A stretch of 64,000 nt of DNA from Vitrella brassicaformis (Eukaryota; Sar; Vitrellaceae): NCBI GenBank assembly GCA_001179505.1, contig CDMY01000234.1, positions 41,261-105,260 on the forward strand, in the 5' to 3' direction. The position numbers and the translations under genes were made by a program. Shown here piece after piece: positions 35,331 to 46,800 of this stretch. The notes under the pieces were generated by a model. The model was not told the origin of the DNA, made no database searches, and saw only the letters and a list, made by a program, of their open reading frames with translations. Position 1 is the stretch's first letter. Each line of letters opens with the position of its first letter.

Positions 35331-37320
35331 ATGGCGGGTGAGGGGGCCTTCACAAGCATCAACCAATTCCACATTCTGAAGCAGCTCCACCGGAGCCCGA
35401 CAGGCGCCGTCTACCTCGCGAGGGCCAGGAGCTCTGGCCAAGGCAAAGTGGTCGGTTCTCAATGACCATCTATCTCTTGTTTCTCTCCGCCTGCATCAGG
35501 CTGTGTGTGTGTGACATGCAGGTGCTGAAGCATCGCACTGCTCCTGAGCTCGGCAATAGTGGGGATTTTCTCAACGAGTACCGCCTTCTGAAGGGCTTCT
35601 CACACCCAAATATCATCAAGTGCTACGGTATGCGTACGCACCACCTCCTGAAGGACACCACCCACACACACGGCGTTGTACGTCTGTCTGCAGGGTACTT
35701 CTATGGTCACGATGGCAGCGCCAGTGCCGGCCAGCAGAGAGGGGGGTTGTATGTGGTGCTGGAGTACGCGGACAGGGGAGATCTGGCGACTGAGATACAC
35801 AGGAGGAAGCAGCGCAACTGGTATTGCACAAAGAAACGTCGGCAGCCCATGGCATGGAGATGGCTCTCTCTTGTGTGTGTGTATGTGTGTGTGTGTGTGT
35901 GTGTGTCCACTGCAGTCCCTTCAGCCACGGTGAGGTGTGGGACACGTTCATGCAGGTACTGAGTGGGGTTAAGTACCTGCACAAGCAAGGTGAGACCGAC
36001 CGACACATAGAGCACCAACACGCTACGCTGATCAGTCAGACAGCCCAGACTGCCTGTATGTTTTACACTGTGCAGCATGCGTCCATCGCGACCTCAAGCC
36101 GCTGAACGTCTTCCTCACAAGTGACGGCCTTGTCAAGGTCAGTCGACCGTGTCAGTCATACGAATTAAAGAGAATTGCTCGTTCGCCCGCCATGTCTCAG
36201 GTCGGCGATTTGGGTGTGGGTCGGCGCCTCTCCGATGAGACACTGATGCTGCAGTCGTTCTACGGCACCCCACGCTATCTCTCACCAGAGATGATCCAAG
36301 GAAGGTCAGCCAAGGTAGGTAGGCAGCCCGCAGCAGGGAGAGACGGGGCGGGTATCTTCTCTCTCTCTCCCTCTCTCTCTCCTGGTCCTTGCGCGTCCGT
36401 CTGTCTTCAGGCCGTACACGGCGTCGACTGACATGTGGTCGCTCGGGGTTGTTCTCTACGAGCTGCTCACGCTCAAGTAAGCAATGCTGTCATCTCTCGT
36501 TCATCCCGGGCTGACTGACTCCCTACTCCCTCGTGTGTCGACGTTCATCAGCCCTCCATTCCGCGGGCAGAGCCTACAGGCCGTCACCAATGAAATTATC
36601 TTGGTCCGACCGCAAAAACCGACCACACATGTATGCGGATTGCTGTGTCTCTCTTTCTCTCTGTCTGTCCGTCAGGGTCGATGGGCCCCTCTCCCGCCCG
36701 AGTGTGCGGACACCCTCTTCGACAGCACGATTCGGGGGCTGCTGCAGTCCGACCCTGACAGGCGACCGACAGCAGGTGCGTGTGCAGGTGGAGACATGCG
36801 CTGTCGATCTGTGTCTCCCCTCCCTCTTTGTGCAGATGTGCTGTTCAGGCGTTTGTCAGACACACTCATGAAGACCCGCCGTCAAGCGTCTGCAGATCCC
36901 TACGTGTCTCGGTCCAAACCTTCGCCACCCCTCGCCGAAATCGATGACAAGCCCGCGGCTGATGCCTCACCAAAGTGCAGAGACCAAGCCGTTCAGTGCA
37001 AGCCGACCGACATTGCCAATCGAGACGACATGTGCACACCGCTAGAGACATTGGAACGTCCTGCCATCATTCCCCTCTCCCCTCCCCGCTCGCCAACTGC
37101 TGCAGGATGCCCCTCTCTTCGGTCACCGACATCGCACCATAACTCTCCCCTTCTATCGGCTGAAAGCCCGTGCTCACCTTGCTCACCACTACCCGCTCGG
37201 CCCTCAGCCGATGCTGCCGGGGGCCTGAAGGTCATCCGTGTGCGCAGGAAACAGGACCGGGGCGAGATGAGGGTGACTAATGGTGACGAGACGGTGCGGG
37301 ATGTGTGCAGAGGATGCTGA
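35331..37320 (+). CDS. NEK-like serine/threonine protein kinase
   Basis: The ATG at 35331 begins MAGEGAFTSINQFHILKQL. The kinase lobe follows: glycine-loop remnant HRSPTGAVYLARA, lysine in VLKHRTAPE, FLNEYRLLKGFSHPNIIKCYG, hinge LYVVLEYADRGDLATEI. Then come FMQVLSGVKYLHKQG, catalytic loop VHRDLKPLNVFL, Mg-binding VGDLGVGRRLSD (DLG instead of DFG), activation segment SFYGTPRYLSPEM, and STDMWSLGVVLYELLTL. The kinase fold ends near DPDRRPTA. About 160 Ser/Pro-rich residues follow with no motif. The catalytic Asp and Lys are present, so it should be active. The overall look (HRDLKP, GTPxYLSPE, short lobe) fits NEK kinases, which act in cilia and mitosis; the exact subfamily is not clear. Roughly eleven exons. 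Confidence 0.75.
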
Positions 37321-37468
37321 GGGGAGGGGGGCGGTTGTGTCGAAAGCCCGAGAGGGAAGGATGTGAGTGGATGGACGTGTTTGACAGATGAGGTGTGATG
37401 TGTGTATTGACAAGACACGAAATGTCCACACGTATGCAACAGCAGCAACCGTCATGCAGACAGGCTCA

Positions 37469-40030
37469 TTATTGTCTATCGTCGGACGAGTGCATGAGCG
37501 CTGTCCGCCCTATCGCCTCGCCGGCGATCCACCCCGTCGTCCATGCACTCTGCAAGTTGTAGCCGCCTGTGATGCCGTCCACATCCACAAACTCACCTGC
37601 AAAGTACAGCTGAACACACACGCGACAGACGACACACCAACACGTCCATCCATCCATCCATCCATAGTGTGTAGTGCTTGGCTTTGTACATTCGGCAGTA
37701 TTTTGCTCTCCATGGTCTTCCAGTTGATGTCGCGGCACCTGATGCCGCCACTGGTAGTGAACTCTTCTTTGAATGCGCCCTTGCCGACCACTCTCATCCG
37801 ATGAGCCACCAGCCGCTCAGCCAACCTGCACCCACAGAGACATGCTGTGTGTTCGTGCGGGGCGTGAAGGGGCTCTTCCACCATACTTACCCTCTGAGCT
37901 TCGCTTTGGACACATCAGCCCATCGCATGGTCGGGGGGATGTCGCTCACTTCAAGCAGCACTCGCCACAGACGGCGGGGGATCGGCACCTGGGAAGGCAC
38001 ACACACCTTTCACCTTTCGACTCGGTCAGGCACCTGCGTGTCTTTTGTCGGCTTACATTCTGCAGAGGGCAGAAAGTGCCCAGTGCCTTCATGGTCAGCT
38101 CATCCTTTGCGACCATAAGTTGCGGCAGCACCTGGTCTCCACTCTTGAAGGCCCCCCCGGTCCAGTTAATGGTCACTGCACACTCATAGGCCGACTGCAC
38201 ACACAGCAGTGCCACCGGTTCATCTCGGCTTGACATGGACGGCCTTCGCGCACCTCACCTCATGCAAATGCCTCGCGGCGAAGGCTGACAGTCTCAGCGT
38301 GACAGGCCCGGAGAGCCCAGGTCCTTGTGTGATGAGCATCGGCCCTTCGTCGACCAACTTCACACTGCCCCCACCACTCTTCCCCCTTCTTCCACCACCC
38401 TCTCTGTGCGACACAACGTCAAGTCGCATTCGCACGCTCTGTATCCAAAGATAAGACATGCACGCACGCCGTACCATCCTCCCTCCCTCACTCACTGCAC
38501 CTGCATCGAAATCCCTGCGCACTGCTCCAGCAGGGACGTCTCGGCGTCGTCCTTGGCCAGCCTCAGCGTGAAGAGCGAGGGCACAGGTGGGATCACATGA
38601 TGCCCGAGACCCTCAACGACCGACCAGAGCGGCCGCGACGAGCCGCATGCGACCAGCAGGGACGACGGCGCCACTTGCAGATCTGAGGAGGACGAGCGCT
38701 TGACCGCTATGGACCACTGGCCGTCCTCCTCAGATCTCTCCATGTTGGTGACCTTGTGCTTGGTGTAGAGCTCCACTTTCTGCTGCCGGGCGGCTGACAG
38801 CCTGAATGACACGCAGTAGGCACACCACAGGCAGGCACTTCTGCATGAGGGGGTGGTAAGGTATGGCGTGGCGTTGCTTACAGGCAGCTGATGATTGTCT
38901 CCGACTTGTCAGTGGTCGGAAACACACGGCCATCGGCTTCGGTCTTCAGTGACACACCCCTGAGGCCACACCCACCCATGCGCAACCATTAAGGAAGGAG
39001 AGCAACGGGCATATCCCCCCCCCCCCCNNNNNNNNNNNNNNNNNNNNNNNNNNNNNNNNNNNNNNNNNNNNNNNNNNNNNNNNNNNNNNNNNNNNNNNNN
39101 NNNNNNNNNNNNNNNNNNNNNNNNNNNNNNNNNNNNNNNNNNNNNNNNNNNNNNNNNNNNNNNNNNNNNNNNNNNNNNNNNNNNNNNNNNNNNNNNNNNN
39201 NNNNNNNNNNNNNNNNNNNNNNNNNNNNNNNNNNNNNNNNNNNNNNNNNNNNNNNNNNNNNNNNNNNNNNNNNNNNNNNNNNNNNNNNNNNNNNNNNNNN
39301 NNNNNNNNNNNNNNNNNNNNNNNNNNNATCCCCCCCCCCCCCGCCGTCCTCCCCACCTGTCAGTGAACCATTGGTGTGTGTCTGCTGGCGAGAATCGCTG
39401 ACAACGAACGAGAGAAGAAAGAAGGACAGGGTGTGCAGCCGATGGGTCCACCTTTGTTGACCCTCCCTGGCTCACATGCAGCGGGCCGAGCAGCTCACGG
39501 CTACCACGAGGGTAGCCTACCTACCCACACACAGATGCAGATGTCTGATGAGTGAGTGAGTCAAGACCACACCTTCCCTAAGCGGCGCGACGTGTCGTCA
39601 CTGTTTTTACCCTTGGCAATGTCACTAATGGTCTTCTGTGGGTCTTGCTGCGCGTTGCACCTCCCACCGCCGCTGATCCGGACCTTCGGCAGCATCTCAG
39701 GGCCCGCCTCGAACACCATCACCTGAAGAGGCGTATGACAGACAACGCATCAATGCATAGATTCCCACATGTGTATGCTTCTTCTGAGGCTGTTTGCTGA
39801 TCTCACCCCACCCTGCATCTGTCGCCGGCGACTTGCTTTGCCCGGATGGCCGCAAACACCCCAGCGGCTCCCCCGCCGACAACCGCAACCAAGTGAGGAT
39901 CTGCCGATGTGGCGGTGTTCCTCGCTCGGAGAGCAGTCCATCGACAGCTGCATCGACGTGAGAGGCGATGGATGAATGCAGATGCATCGCTGAGTAGGAG
40001 GAGAGTCAGGACAAGCAGGCATGACGTCAT
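37469..40030 (-). CDS. HI0933-family FAD/NAD(P)-binding flavoprotein with leader
   Basis: These flavoproteins (also annotated as BaiN/YhiN-type) are FAD-dependent oxidoreductases whose substrates are mostly unknown. The start [19 protein letters not shown], followed by Arg-rich [18 protein letters not shown], suggests signal peptide plus transit peptide to a plastid. Motifs: dinucleotide-binding [15 protein letters not shown], then [34 protein letters not shown] and QWFTDR. That last motif is joined across the gap-containing intron (38960-39356) to [14 protein letters not shown] in the correct phase. The C-terminal FAD motif is [20 protein letters not shown] followed by [14 protein letters not shown]. 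All family blocks are present, so the gap does not remove coding sequence. Confidence 0.85.
39028..39327. other. Assembly gap (300 N), intronic
   Basis: Exactly 300 N, flanked on both sides by atccccc poly-C runs. It falls inside an intron of the flavoprotein gene. The identical flanks suggest the assembler stopped in a long C homopolymer or low-complexity tract. Confidence 0.95.
40021..40030. promoter_or_regulatory. CRE-like palindrome at the flavoprotein start codon
   Basis: ATGACGTCAT is a perfect 10-bp palindrome, identical to a CREB/ATF-type site, and contains the minus-strand start codon. Chance is a reasonable explanation for a single occurrence. Confidence 0.4.
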
Positions 40031-40373
40031 CTAGCCATTCAGCTGCCCCATAGGGACCGTTTCGTACTTTTTCCTTCTCCCAGCTTAGCTCGCAGGAAAG
40101 CCGAAGCTGAGCTTGCGGAGCCTTCCGACGTCATTTCCGCTCAGAAACCTCTCAACAGCTCACCCACGCATCCATCAGCAGGCGGGGAGCCTTAACTTCG
40201 CCGCCAACAGCCCTCCAGCGTCACTTCGATCACCCTCCGCCGACCATCTGTGACTGTCGGGGAGCAGGACCGAGGGGATACCTCGCAGTCGCCATAGCAT
40301 CGGTTCGTGTGCGTCGCGTGTGTTGCTTCTGAGTCATCGGCTGAGAGCCGGGTCTTGAGGGTTTGGGTGAGTG

Positions 40374-42457
40374 ATGGCGTGCCGAGCCGCCGCCCACTCG
40401 GGCAGCTGGTACAATGCAGACCGTAAGAATAACTCACACAGCACAACCGCACCACCTCGGTGAAGCCGCTCGATGTGTGTGTGTGTGTGTGACGAGAGAG
40501 ACCTTCCTCTCACATGTGCTGTGTTGTGTTTTGTTGTGTGTTGTGTGTTGTGTGTGCTGTGTTGTGTGTGTTGTTCAGCTGACGCGTTGGGTCGTGAGCT
40601 CGATGGCCTGTTGAGCGAGGCGTCGCAGTCGGCGATGCACGCCAAGGCCCTCATCTGCCCACACGCGGGGTACCAGTACTCCGCCAAGACGGCAGCCTGG
40701 GCATGGAAAAATGTCGACCCGAAGAGAGTGTAAGCCAAGCCGCACACTGACTGACAGGCCACATAAGAGGACCACACACGAGTGTGTGCGTGTGTGTGTG
40801 TGTGTGTGTTGTGTGTGTGTTGGTCGCAGTCACCGTGTGTTTGTGTTCGGCCCCTCCCACCATGTGTATCTGCAGAAGTGTGCCCTGCCCGAGCGGTCCG
40901 TGACGCACTACGCCACGCCATTCGGCACCATACCCCTCGACACCGAACGTATGCACACACACAAAAACACACACACTCACACACAAGTCGTAAGACTCGT
41001 GCGTGTGTATGAGTGTGTTGTGTTGGTGTGTGTGATTGGTTCAGTGTTGGACGAGTTGCGGGGCATGCAGGGTTACTTTGAGGAGTTTCCGCTGCAGCAT
41101 GACCAGAACGAGCATTCTGTCGAGCAGCAGCTCCCATTCCTGCACTTCATCATGAGGGGGTGCGGTACACACACACACCGAGAGAGAGACAGAGAGAGAG
41201 AGAGAGAGGCCCTCATATGACTGACAAACGGCCCTTTCTCTCTGTGTGTGTGGTTCCTTCCTGTGTTTTGTGTGTCTGTGTGTGTGTGTGTGTGTCAGTC
41301 ATGCGTTCACTTTGGTGCCCGTAGTGGTTGGTGTGACGTCCGCCCAGGACGAGAAGACTTACGGAGAGCTCTTCGCTAAGTACTTCGCCGACCCGGTAAT
41401 AGGTGGACTTGAGGGGGGGACGGTGTGGCCTCGCCACTTTCAATGCGCTCATGAGTGGGAGGGAGCGTGTCTGTCGTGTGTTCTGCTTTGTCCCTCCTCT
41501 TCAGGGCACCATGTTTGTCATCTCGTCTGACTTTTGCCACTGGGGCAAGAGGTAGGGTAGGGTAGGCGTCTGGCTGTGCTGTGTGTGCAGACAAGGCAGG
41601 CAAGGCGAGAGAGAAGAGAAGCCTTCGATGGATGCCGCTTTGACCTCAGTGCTGTGTTTCTCGTGTGTGTCTGTCTGTGAGCAGGTTTCGTTACACGTAC
41701 CTCAAGCCCGAGTCGCAGGGCAAGCACATCAACGACGCCATATCGGTAAGTACTGACACACTCATGGCAGGCAGGCAGGCAGGCCGTACAGTCGCGCAGC
41801 GCCTGCACCTGTGTGTTCCCTCCGTTTCCTCTGTGACAGGACCTGGACCGTCAGGGCATCGCGCTCATCGAGCAGCACAAGGCCGAAGGTAAATCACAAT
41901 AGAGAAGGGTTGAGGGAAGGATGGCTCGGTTTCCGTCGCGTGAACGAGTGTGTGGTGTGTGGTTTATGTTGTTTGTGTGTTGATGTGGATCCGATCAGCC
42001 TTTGCGTTGTATCTTAAGATCCAGGGCAACACCATCTGTGGGAGACATCCGATTTGCATCCTACTCAGGGTGGGTAGAGACAGAGAGGAAGAGAACACAC
42101 ACTCACACAACACACAGAGGGGGAGAGAGAGAGCCCCGGAGAGAGAGAGAGAGAGAGAGAGACTACACTCGCCAATTGTGTGTTGCGTTGTGTGTATCTA
42201 TCTAGATGCTGGAGAGGCTGCCGCCCGAATTGCTGTCGTGCCTCCATACCAAGATGGTCCACTACAGCCAGGTAGGTACACGCGCGACTCACCACAGCCA
42301 CACGCAGACACGCACACCATGTCTGTCTGTTCGTTGTCCTGTCCTTGGTCAGTCGTCTCGCGTCGAGTCCCGTGACGATTCGTGTGTGGCCTACGCCGCG
42401 CTCGTCACCGCCCTGCAGATAGCACACGAGCCACACCCATCCGCTTCGGGCGCATAG
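40374..42457 (+). CDS. MEMO1: MEMO-like protein
   Basis: MEMO proteins adopt a dioxygenase-like fold, bind copper or iron, and affect cell motility and redox signalling in animals. The first exon, MACRAAAHSGSWYNAD, is the family N-terminus. Then: LICPHAGYQYSAKTAAWAW, VFVFGPSHHVYL, NEHSVEQQLPFLHFIM, FTLVPVVVGVTSAQDEKTYG, FVISSDFCHWGKRFRYTY, LIEQHKAEAFALYLK, NTICGRHPICILLRMLERLP and a C-terminus with VAYAALVTALQI. The His/Cys cluster expected for metal binding (HAGYQYS, SHHVYL, DFCHWG) is present. Exons include 40374-40420, 40579-40729, 40830-40948, 41045-41159 and 41299-about 41395. Introns 40949-41044 and 41160-41298 are the clearest examples of CA-start/TG-end introns. About nine exons, 300 residues. 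Confidence 0.88.
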
Positions 42458-42740
42458 CAGAGCAGAGCAGAGCAGCCGATCTGGGTCGTGGCGATTGGAT
42501 GGGCACTGCAGGAGGCAACCAACCCCTGATATTAGGGTTTTTTCCAAAGTGAGTGGCGTGCATGCATTTGGCCAAGAGGGAGGGAGGGAGGGGGAGAGAG
42601 GGAGAGGGGGTCGTGTGTGTTCCTCTTGAAGCCGTGTTGGCTTCCGTCTGTCGGTGTCTGTCGGTAGGGCTTGCTTCCTTTTTGTGTGTTGTGTTGTGGC
42701 TCGCTGTCGCTCGTATGGTCCCCTACTGTCGCCTTTCTGC

Positions 42741-43294
42741 ATGGAACCGAATGTCGTGCAGCCATACCAAGCTGCTCAGCCCTCCGTTGCAGGCAGAGTG
42801 GTGACAGGGGGGACCAGAACGACGCAGGACGGTCGGTGGTGGATCGATGAGATAGATGTCGGAATCGTGGACTTGTCGGTTGATGCATTCATTCGTCGCT
42901 TCTCGGTCTCGTCGGCGTCTGGCGTGGCCGGCGGGGAGGTCATTTGCAGAGAGACCCACAACGGAGGTCTCAACGCAAATGAACTTCTCCCAGGTAACGT
43001 CGGCCGGGATTGAGAATTCGGCGCATGGAAGAGGCAGGCAGGCAGGCAGGCAGAACGAAACAAGAACTCTCTCAGAGAGGCAGGCAGGCAGGCAGACATG
43101 GGCGCGACGCGTGCCTATCGCCCCTCCCTCCCTCTCCTGTCACTGTGTGTGTCATACCATCCATCGTCTGTGTGTGTGAGTGCGGTGTATGTGTATGTGT
43201 GTGGTGGGAGTCGGCGGACGGCCGGTCGTCGACAGATCAGATGGGTGGCGTGGACCATGTCATGTGTGTCAGACGCACAGCTCACGAGGAGTAA
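42741..43294 (+). CDS. Small protein of unknown function (103 residues)
   Basis: Two exons, 42741-42993 and 43236-43294, join in phase to give an intact 103-residue frame. It starts MEPNVVQPYQAAQPSVAG and ends VRRTAHEE. The middle reads DGRWWIDEIDVGIVDLSVDA then FIRRFSVSSASGVAGGEVIC, a composition that looks like a small folded domain. No family recognised. The donor (gtaacg) and acceptor (gacag) are good and the intron carries TG-rich sequence like its neighbours. The gene sits 284 bases after MEMO on the same strand. Confidence 0.45.
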
Positions 43295-43676
43295 GTGACT
43301 TCGGTGAATGGAATGATGCTGCGGGATGGATGGATGGATCGGTCTCCCAGTATTTGACGGACGATGCGCTCTCTCTCTCTGTGCGTGTGTGTGTGTGTGG
43401 TCTTTGTTATGCGTTGAATGTTGGGTGCTATTGCATGGGCGGCTGGGCGAGAGAGAGACGAGACCCGTTTTTTGTCAATCAACTCCACCTCTGTACAGCG
43501 AGACACCACGACGACGTCCACACTCACGCACACACTCTCTACCCACCACCCCCCCACCACCACCCGTCCTCCATCAGACCGTGCTCTTCTGCCTGAGCAT
43601 CTTCCGCAGCTGCAAGAACTTCTCCTGCAACGCCTCTATGCTGCTGCCCTCATCACAACCACCACCACCGCCACCA

Positions 43677-43899
43677 CCCTCCCACTCATCACCCCCACGG
43701 CCAGGCGACAGCGTCTTGCTCCGCGGCGGCATCGCCTTGGGGAACGTGCTGGAGCGGGGAGGTTGGGATGCAGGCGCCTTCGGAGCCCTCCCACTCATCA
43801 CCCCCACGGCCAGGCGACAGCGTCTTGCTCCGCGGCGGCATCGCCTTGGGGAACGTGCTGGAGCGGGGAGGTTGGGATGCAGGCGCCTTCGGAGCCCTC
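43677..43899. repeat. Perfect 109-bp tandem duplication
   Basis: 43677-43785 is repeated exactly at 43786-43894, with five more matching bases (43895-43899). The unit is not a multiple of three, so it shifts the frame at the 3' end of the SFI1-like gene. Confidence 0.9.
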
Positions 43900-46800
43900 A
43901 CCACCTCTCTCCCCGGGTCGGTCCAGGTCCGCTTCCCTGGCAGGCTGTCGGCTGCTGCTGCTGATGCTGCTGGTGTGGGTCTGTCTCTCGCGAGAGGGAG
44001 GGAGGGCAGTGGGGGCAGGAAGGGCGCCTTTCGCCTCTGGGGCGGCGGTGGGGTGACGGACTTGGCTGATGCTGCTGATATGGGCGCCTCGCTGGTCGAG
44101 AAAGGTGGCGACACAGAGCGCGGCATGGCTCTCCCCCTGCCGCCCAGCGGCTGCAGGGTGGTCCGATGTCTCGGCGATGAAGCAAAGGATGGGGGACAGC
44201 TGGGCAGAAGAGGGGACGACACCAAAAACGCACCGCCTCCCTCACCCTCGCCGCCCCCCGCCATCAGCCGCTCCGTCGCACACACGGGAGGCGACACACA
44301 GACGCCGCCCATCCTCTCTCGGTCGGCCCTCTTGAGCTTGGTCAGCAGCCGCTGCTGCAGGGCCGACAGCTCGTGCTTGAGGTCGTCGTCAGCCATCCGC
44401 TCCTCGGCATACCTCTCGCCGCTTGGGCCGCTTGGGTGGGGGCTGCGCGGCACCACTGGGTGTGTGTGTGTGTGGGGCGACTGCTGCTGTGTGTCGCGGG
44501 GTGTGGGTGTGGGTATGGGGTGTGGCGGGATTGTTGGTGGTGGTGGGAGGTCGTGACGGGTCTCGAGCAGCTCCAGCTGGTACTTCAGCTTGCGGATCTC
44601 GAGCGCACGGCTGGCCGACTCAGCTTGGCTACGCTGGTAGCTGTTCAGATGGACGGACACACAGGTCAAGTCGGTCACAAGGGGGTGGCGTCATTTGTTG
44701 TCTTCTATCTCACTTTTCCTCAGCTTGGTTGCTGCTGTTGGTCATGTCGTGGAGTTCCTGCTCCAGCTGGGCGATGCGCCGGTCGCGGCTGTCAACCGCA
44801 GAGGCTGACGTCCGCTGCTCGTGCTCCAACATGCCCTGACACATCCATCCATCCGTGTGATATCTCGCGGCGTTGTGTGTGGTCTGTGTGTGTGTGTGGG
44901 TACCTCTAGCTGCTGCTGCTTGAAGGTCCAGGCCTGCTTCTCTCGCTGCAGCTCGTTGATCTCGCCGGTCTTATCTTCTAGCAGCCGACGGAGAGAGGCC
45001 GTCACGTCGAGGGCCTGAGGTGACACACACTCTCACACACACACACAGAGGGTGCTGATGGGTGTGTGGCTGTCACTTGTGTGTGTGTGTGTGTGGCTCT
45101 GACCTGCTGCAGTTTCTGCTGCGTGTCTTGCTGTGAGGTGCTGAGCTCCCCCTGCAGCTGATGCAGACCCTCCTGGGCCGCACCTGCACCACACACACAC
45201 ACACACACACGTGTCTGTGAGATGGGATTGCGGCCCGTGTTGCCGGCTCACTGAGTGAGTGGTCCTTGGCCTGCAGCTGCTGCTGCACGCTCCCCAGCTG
45301 ACGCTCCAACGCACGACGCTCAGACACTGCTGCCTCCTACACACACACACACACACACACACACGTGCAGCTGGTCAACAGGCGCATGTGTGTGTTCCCA
45401 ACTCAATGACCTGACTGACCTGGTTCTCAGCCATCCTCTGTCGGGTCTCTTCCAGCCGCCTCTCGGCATCGATATGCGCCGCCCTGAGCCGCTCGGACTC
45501 TTCGCGGGCGGCCCTGACGGCCGCCTGGGCGTGCTCCAGCGCCGACATCTTGGACTCCATGTCACGCAACTCGTCCTGAGAGAGAGAACCAGTGATGTGC
45601 GTGTGGTGTGGTGATGTTTGTGGGTGTCTGGTTTCGTAGGTACCTTGCCGGCGATGAGTCTGCCGTGGACGAGGTCCAGCTGCTCACTCAGCTCCTGACA
45701 GAGGGAGAGAGAGAGGGAGGGAGGGAGGGAGAGTTGTATGGCGGATGGTCGCATGGCTTGGTTTGCTGACTTTGTTTCGTTCCGATACGATGCTGCTACG
45801 CTGGCGCTCGTCGTCTAAGCTCGACTGTACCTCACACACCTGCACACACCACAACACACAAATAGGCAGAGTTCTCTGTTTCCTTGCGCGTGATGGTGGC
45901 CCCATGCCCACCTGCAGCCTCATCTGCTTGATCCTATCGTGCGCAGCGTAGGCAAAGTACTTGCCCCAGCGGAAGAAGGCACCACGCAATACACAACGGT
46001 CCCACTTGCTGCCCTCACACACACACACCAGATCAGTCTCCCTCTCTCTCCCTCTCTCTCCCTCATAGCCCCCCTCTCTCACTCACCGTCTGTACTCCTC
46101 CAGTCGTCTCTTGCGTTCCTTAGCCGCGTCCACGCTCCCGCGCCACACCCTCAACGCATCACCACTCCCACGCCTCCCCGCCAGCTTCCGAAACCGCCCC
46201 ACACGCCCCTCCCTCTCCCTCATGGCCTTCATCGCACCCGCGAAGTCGCGCCACTTGTGGACAGCTCGGGCGAGGTCGTTGTTGCGAAATGAGCGGGCCA
46301 GTTGCTTCTGGGTGCGTGTGTGGGCGATGTAGTCCTTCCAGGCCTCGAAGTGTGTGGCCATGGCGGAGTTGGCGAGTGAGTGCTTTGAGCGGGACTGGAG
46401 GACCGACAGCCGCAGGGCCTGCTGCCGGGACTCCTGGGGGCAACACAACGGAGGGAGGGAGGTGGGGCTACGTCCGTGTGTGCGAGTGGGGGGGGTGTGC
46501 AGGTGTTTGGTACCCGCCATCTTGTGAGAAGGCGCCGCTGCGCTCTTTGGACGTAGAGCGACTCTACTCGCCGGTCGCGAGCCTGCACACACATCACATC
46601 GGCTATGGATCGACGGCATCATGTCTGGGTGTCCATCTGTGTGTGTGTGAGAGGAGGTGACCTTGTCCTGGTATGACAAGAGTCTGAACTGTTTGATGGC
46701 CTCGAAGTGCTTCCTCAGGAACAGGGCGCTCGCACGCTGGCCCCCGTGACGCAGCCAGCGCCTTGACGATACACAAACAGACAACAAACAGTTTTCGCGC

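Noticed and set aside
38909-39475. Open frames running through the N gap
   Set aside because: N bases cannot be translated; the gap lies in an intron of the flavoprotein gene.
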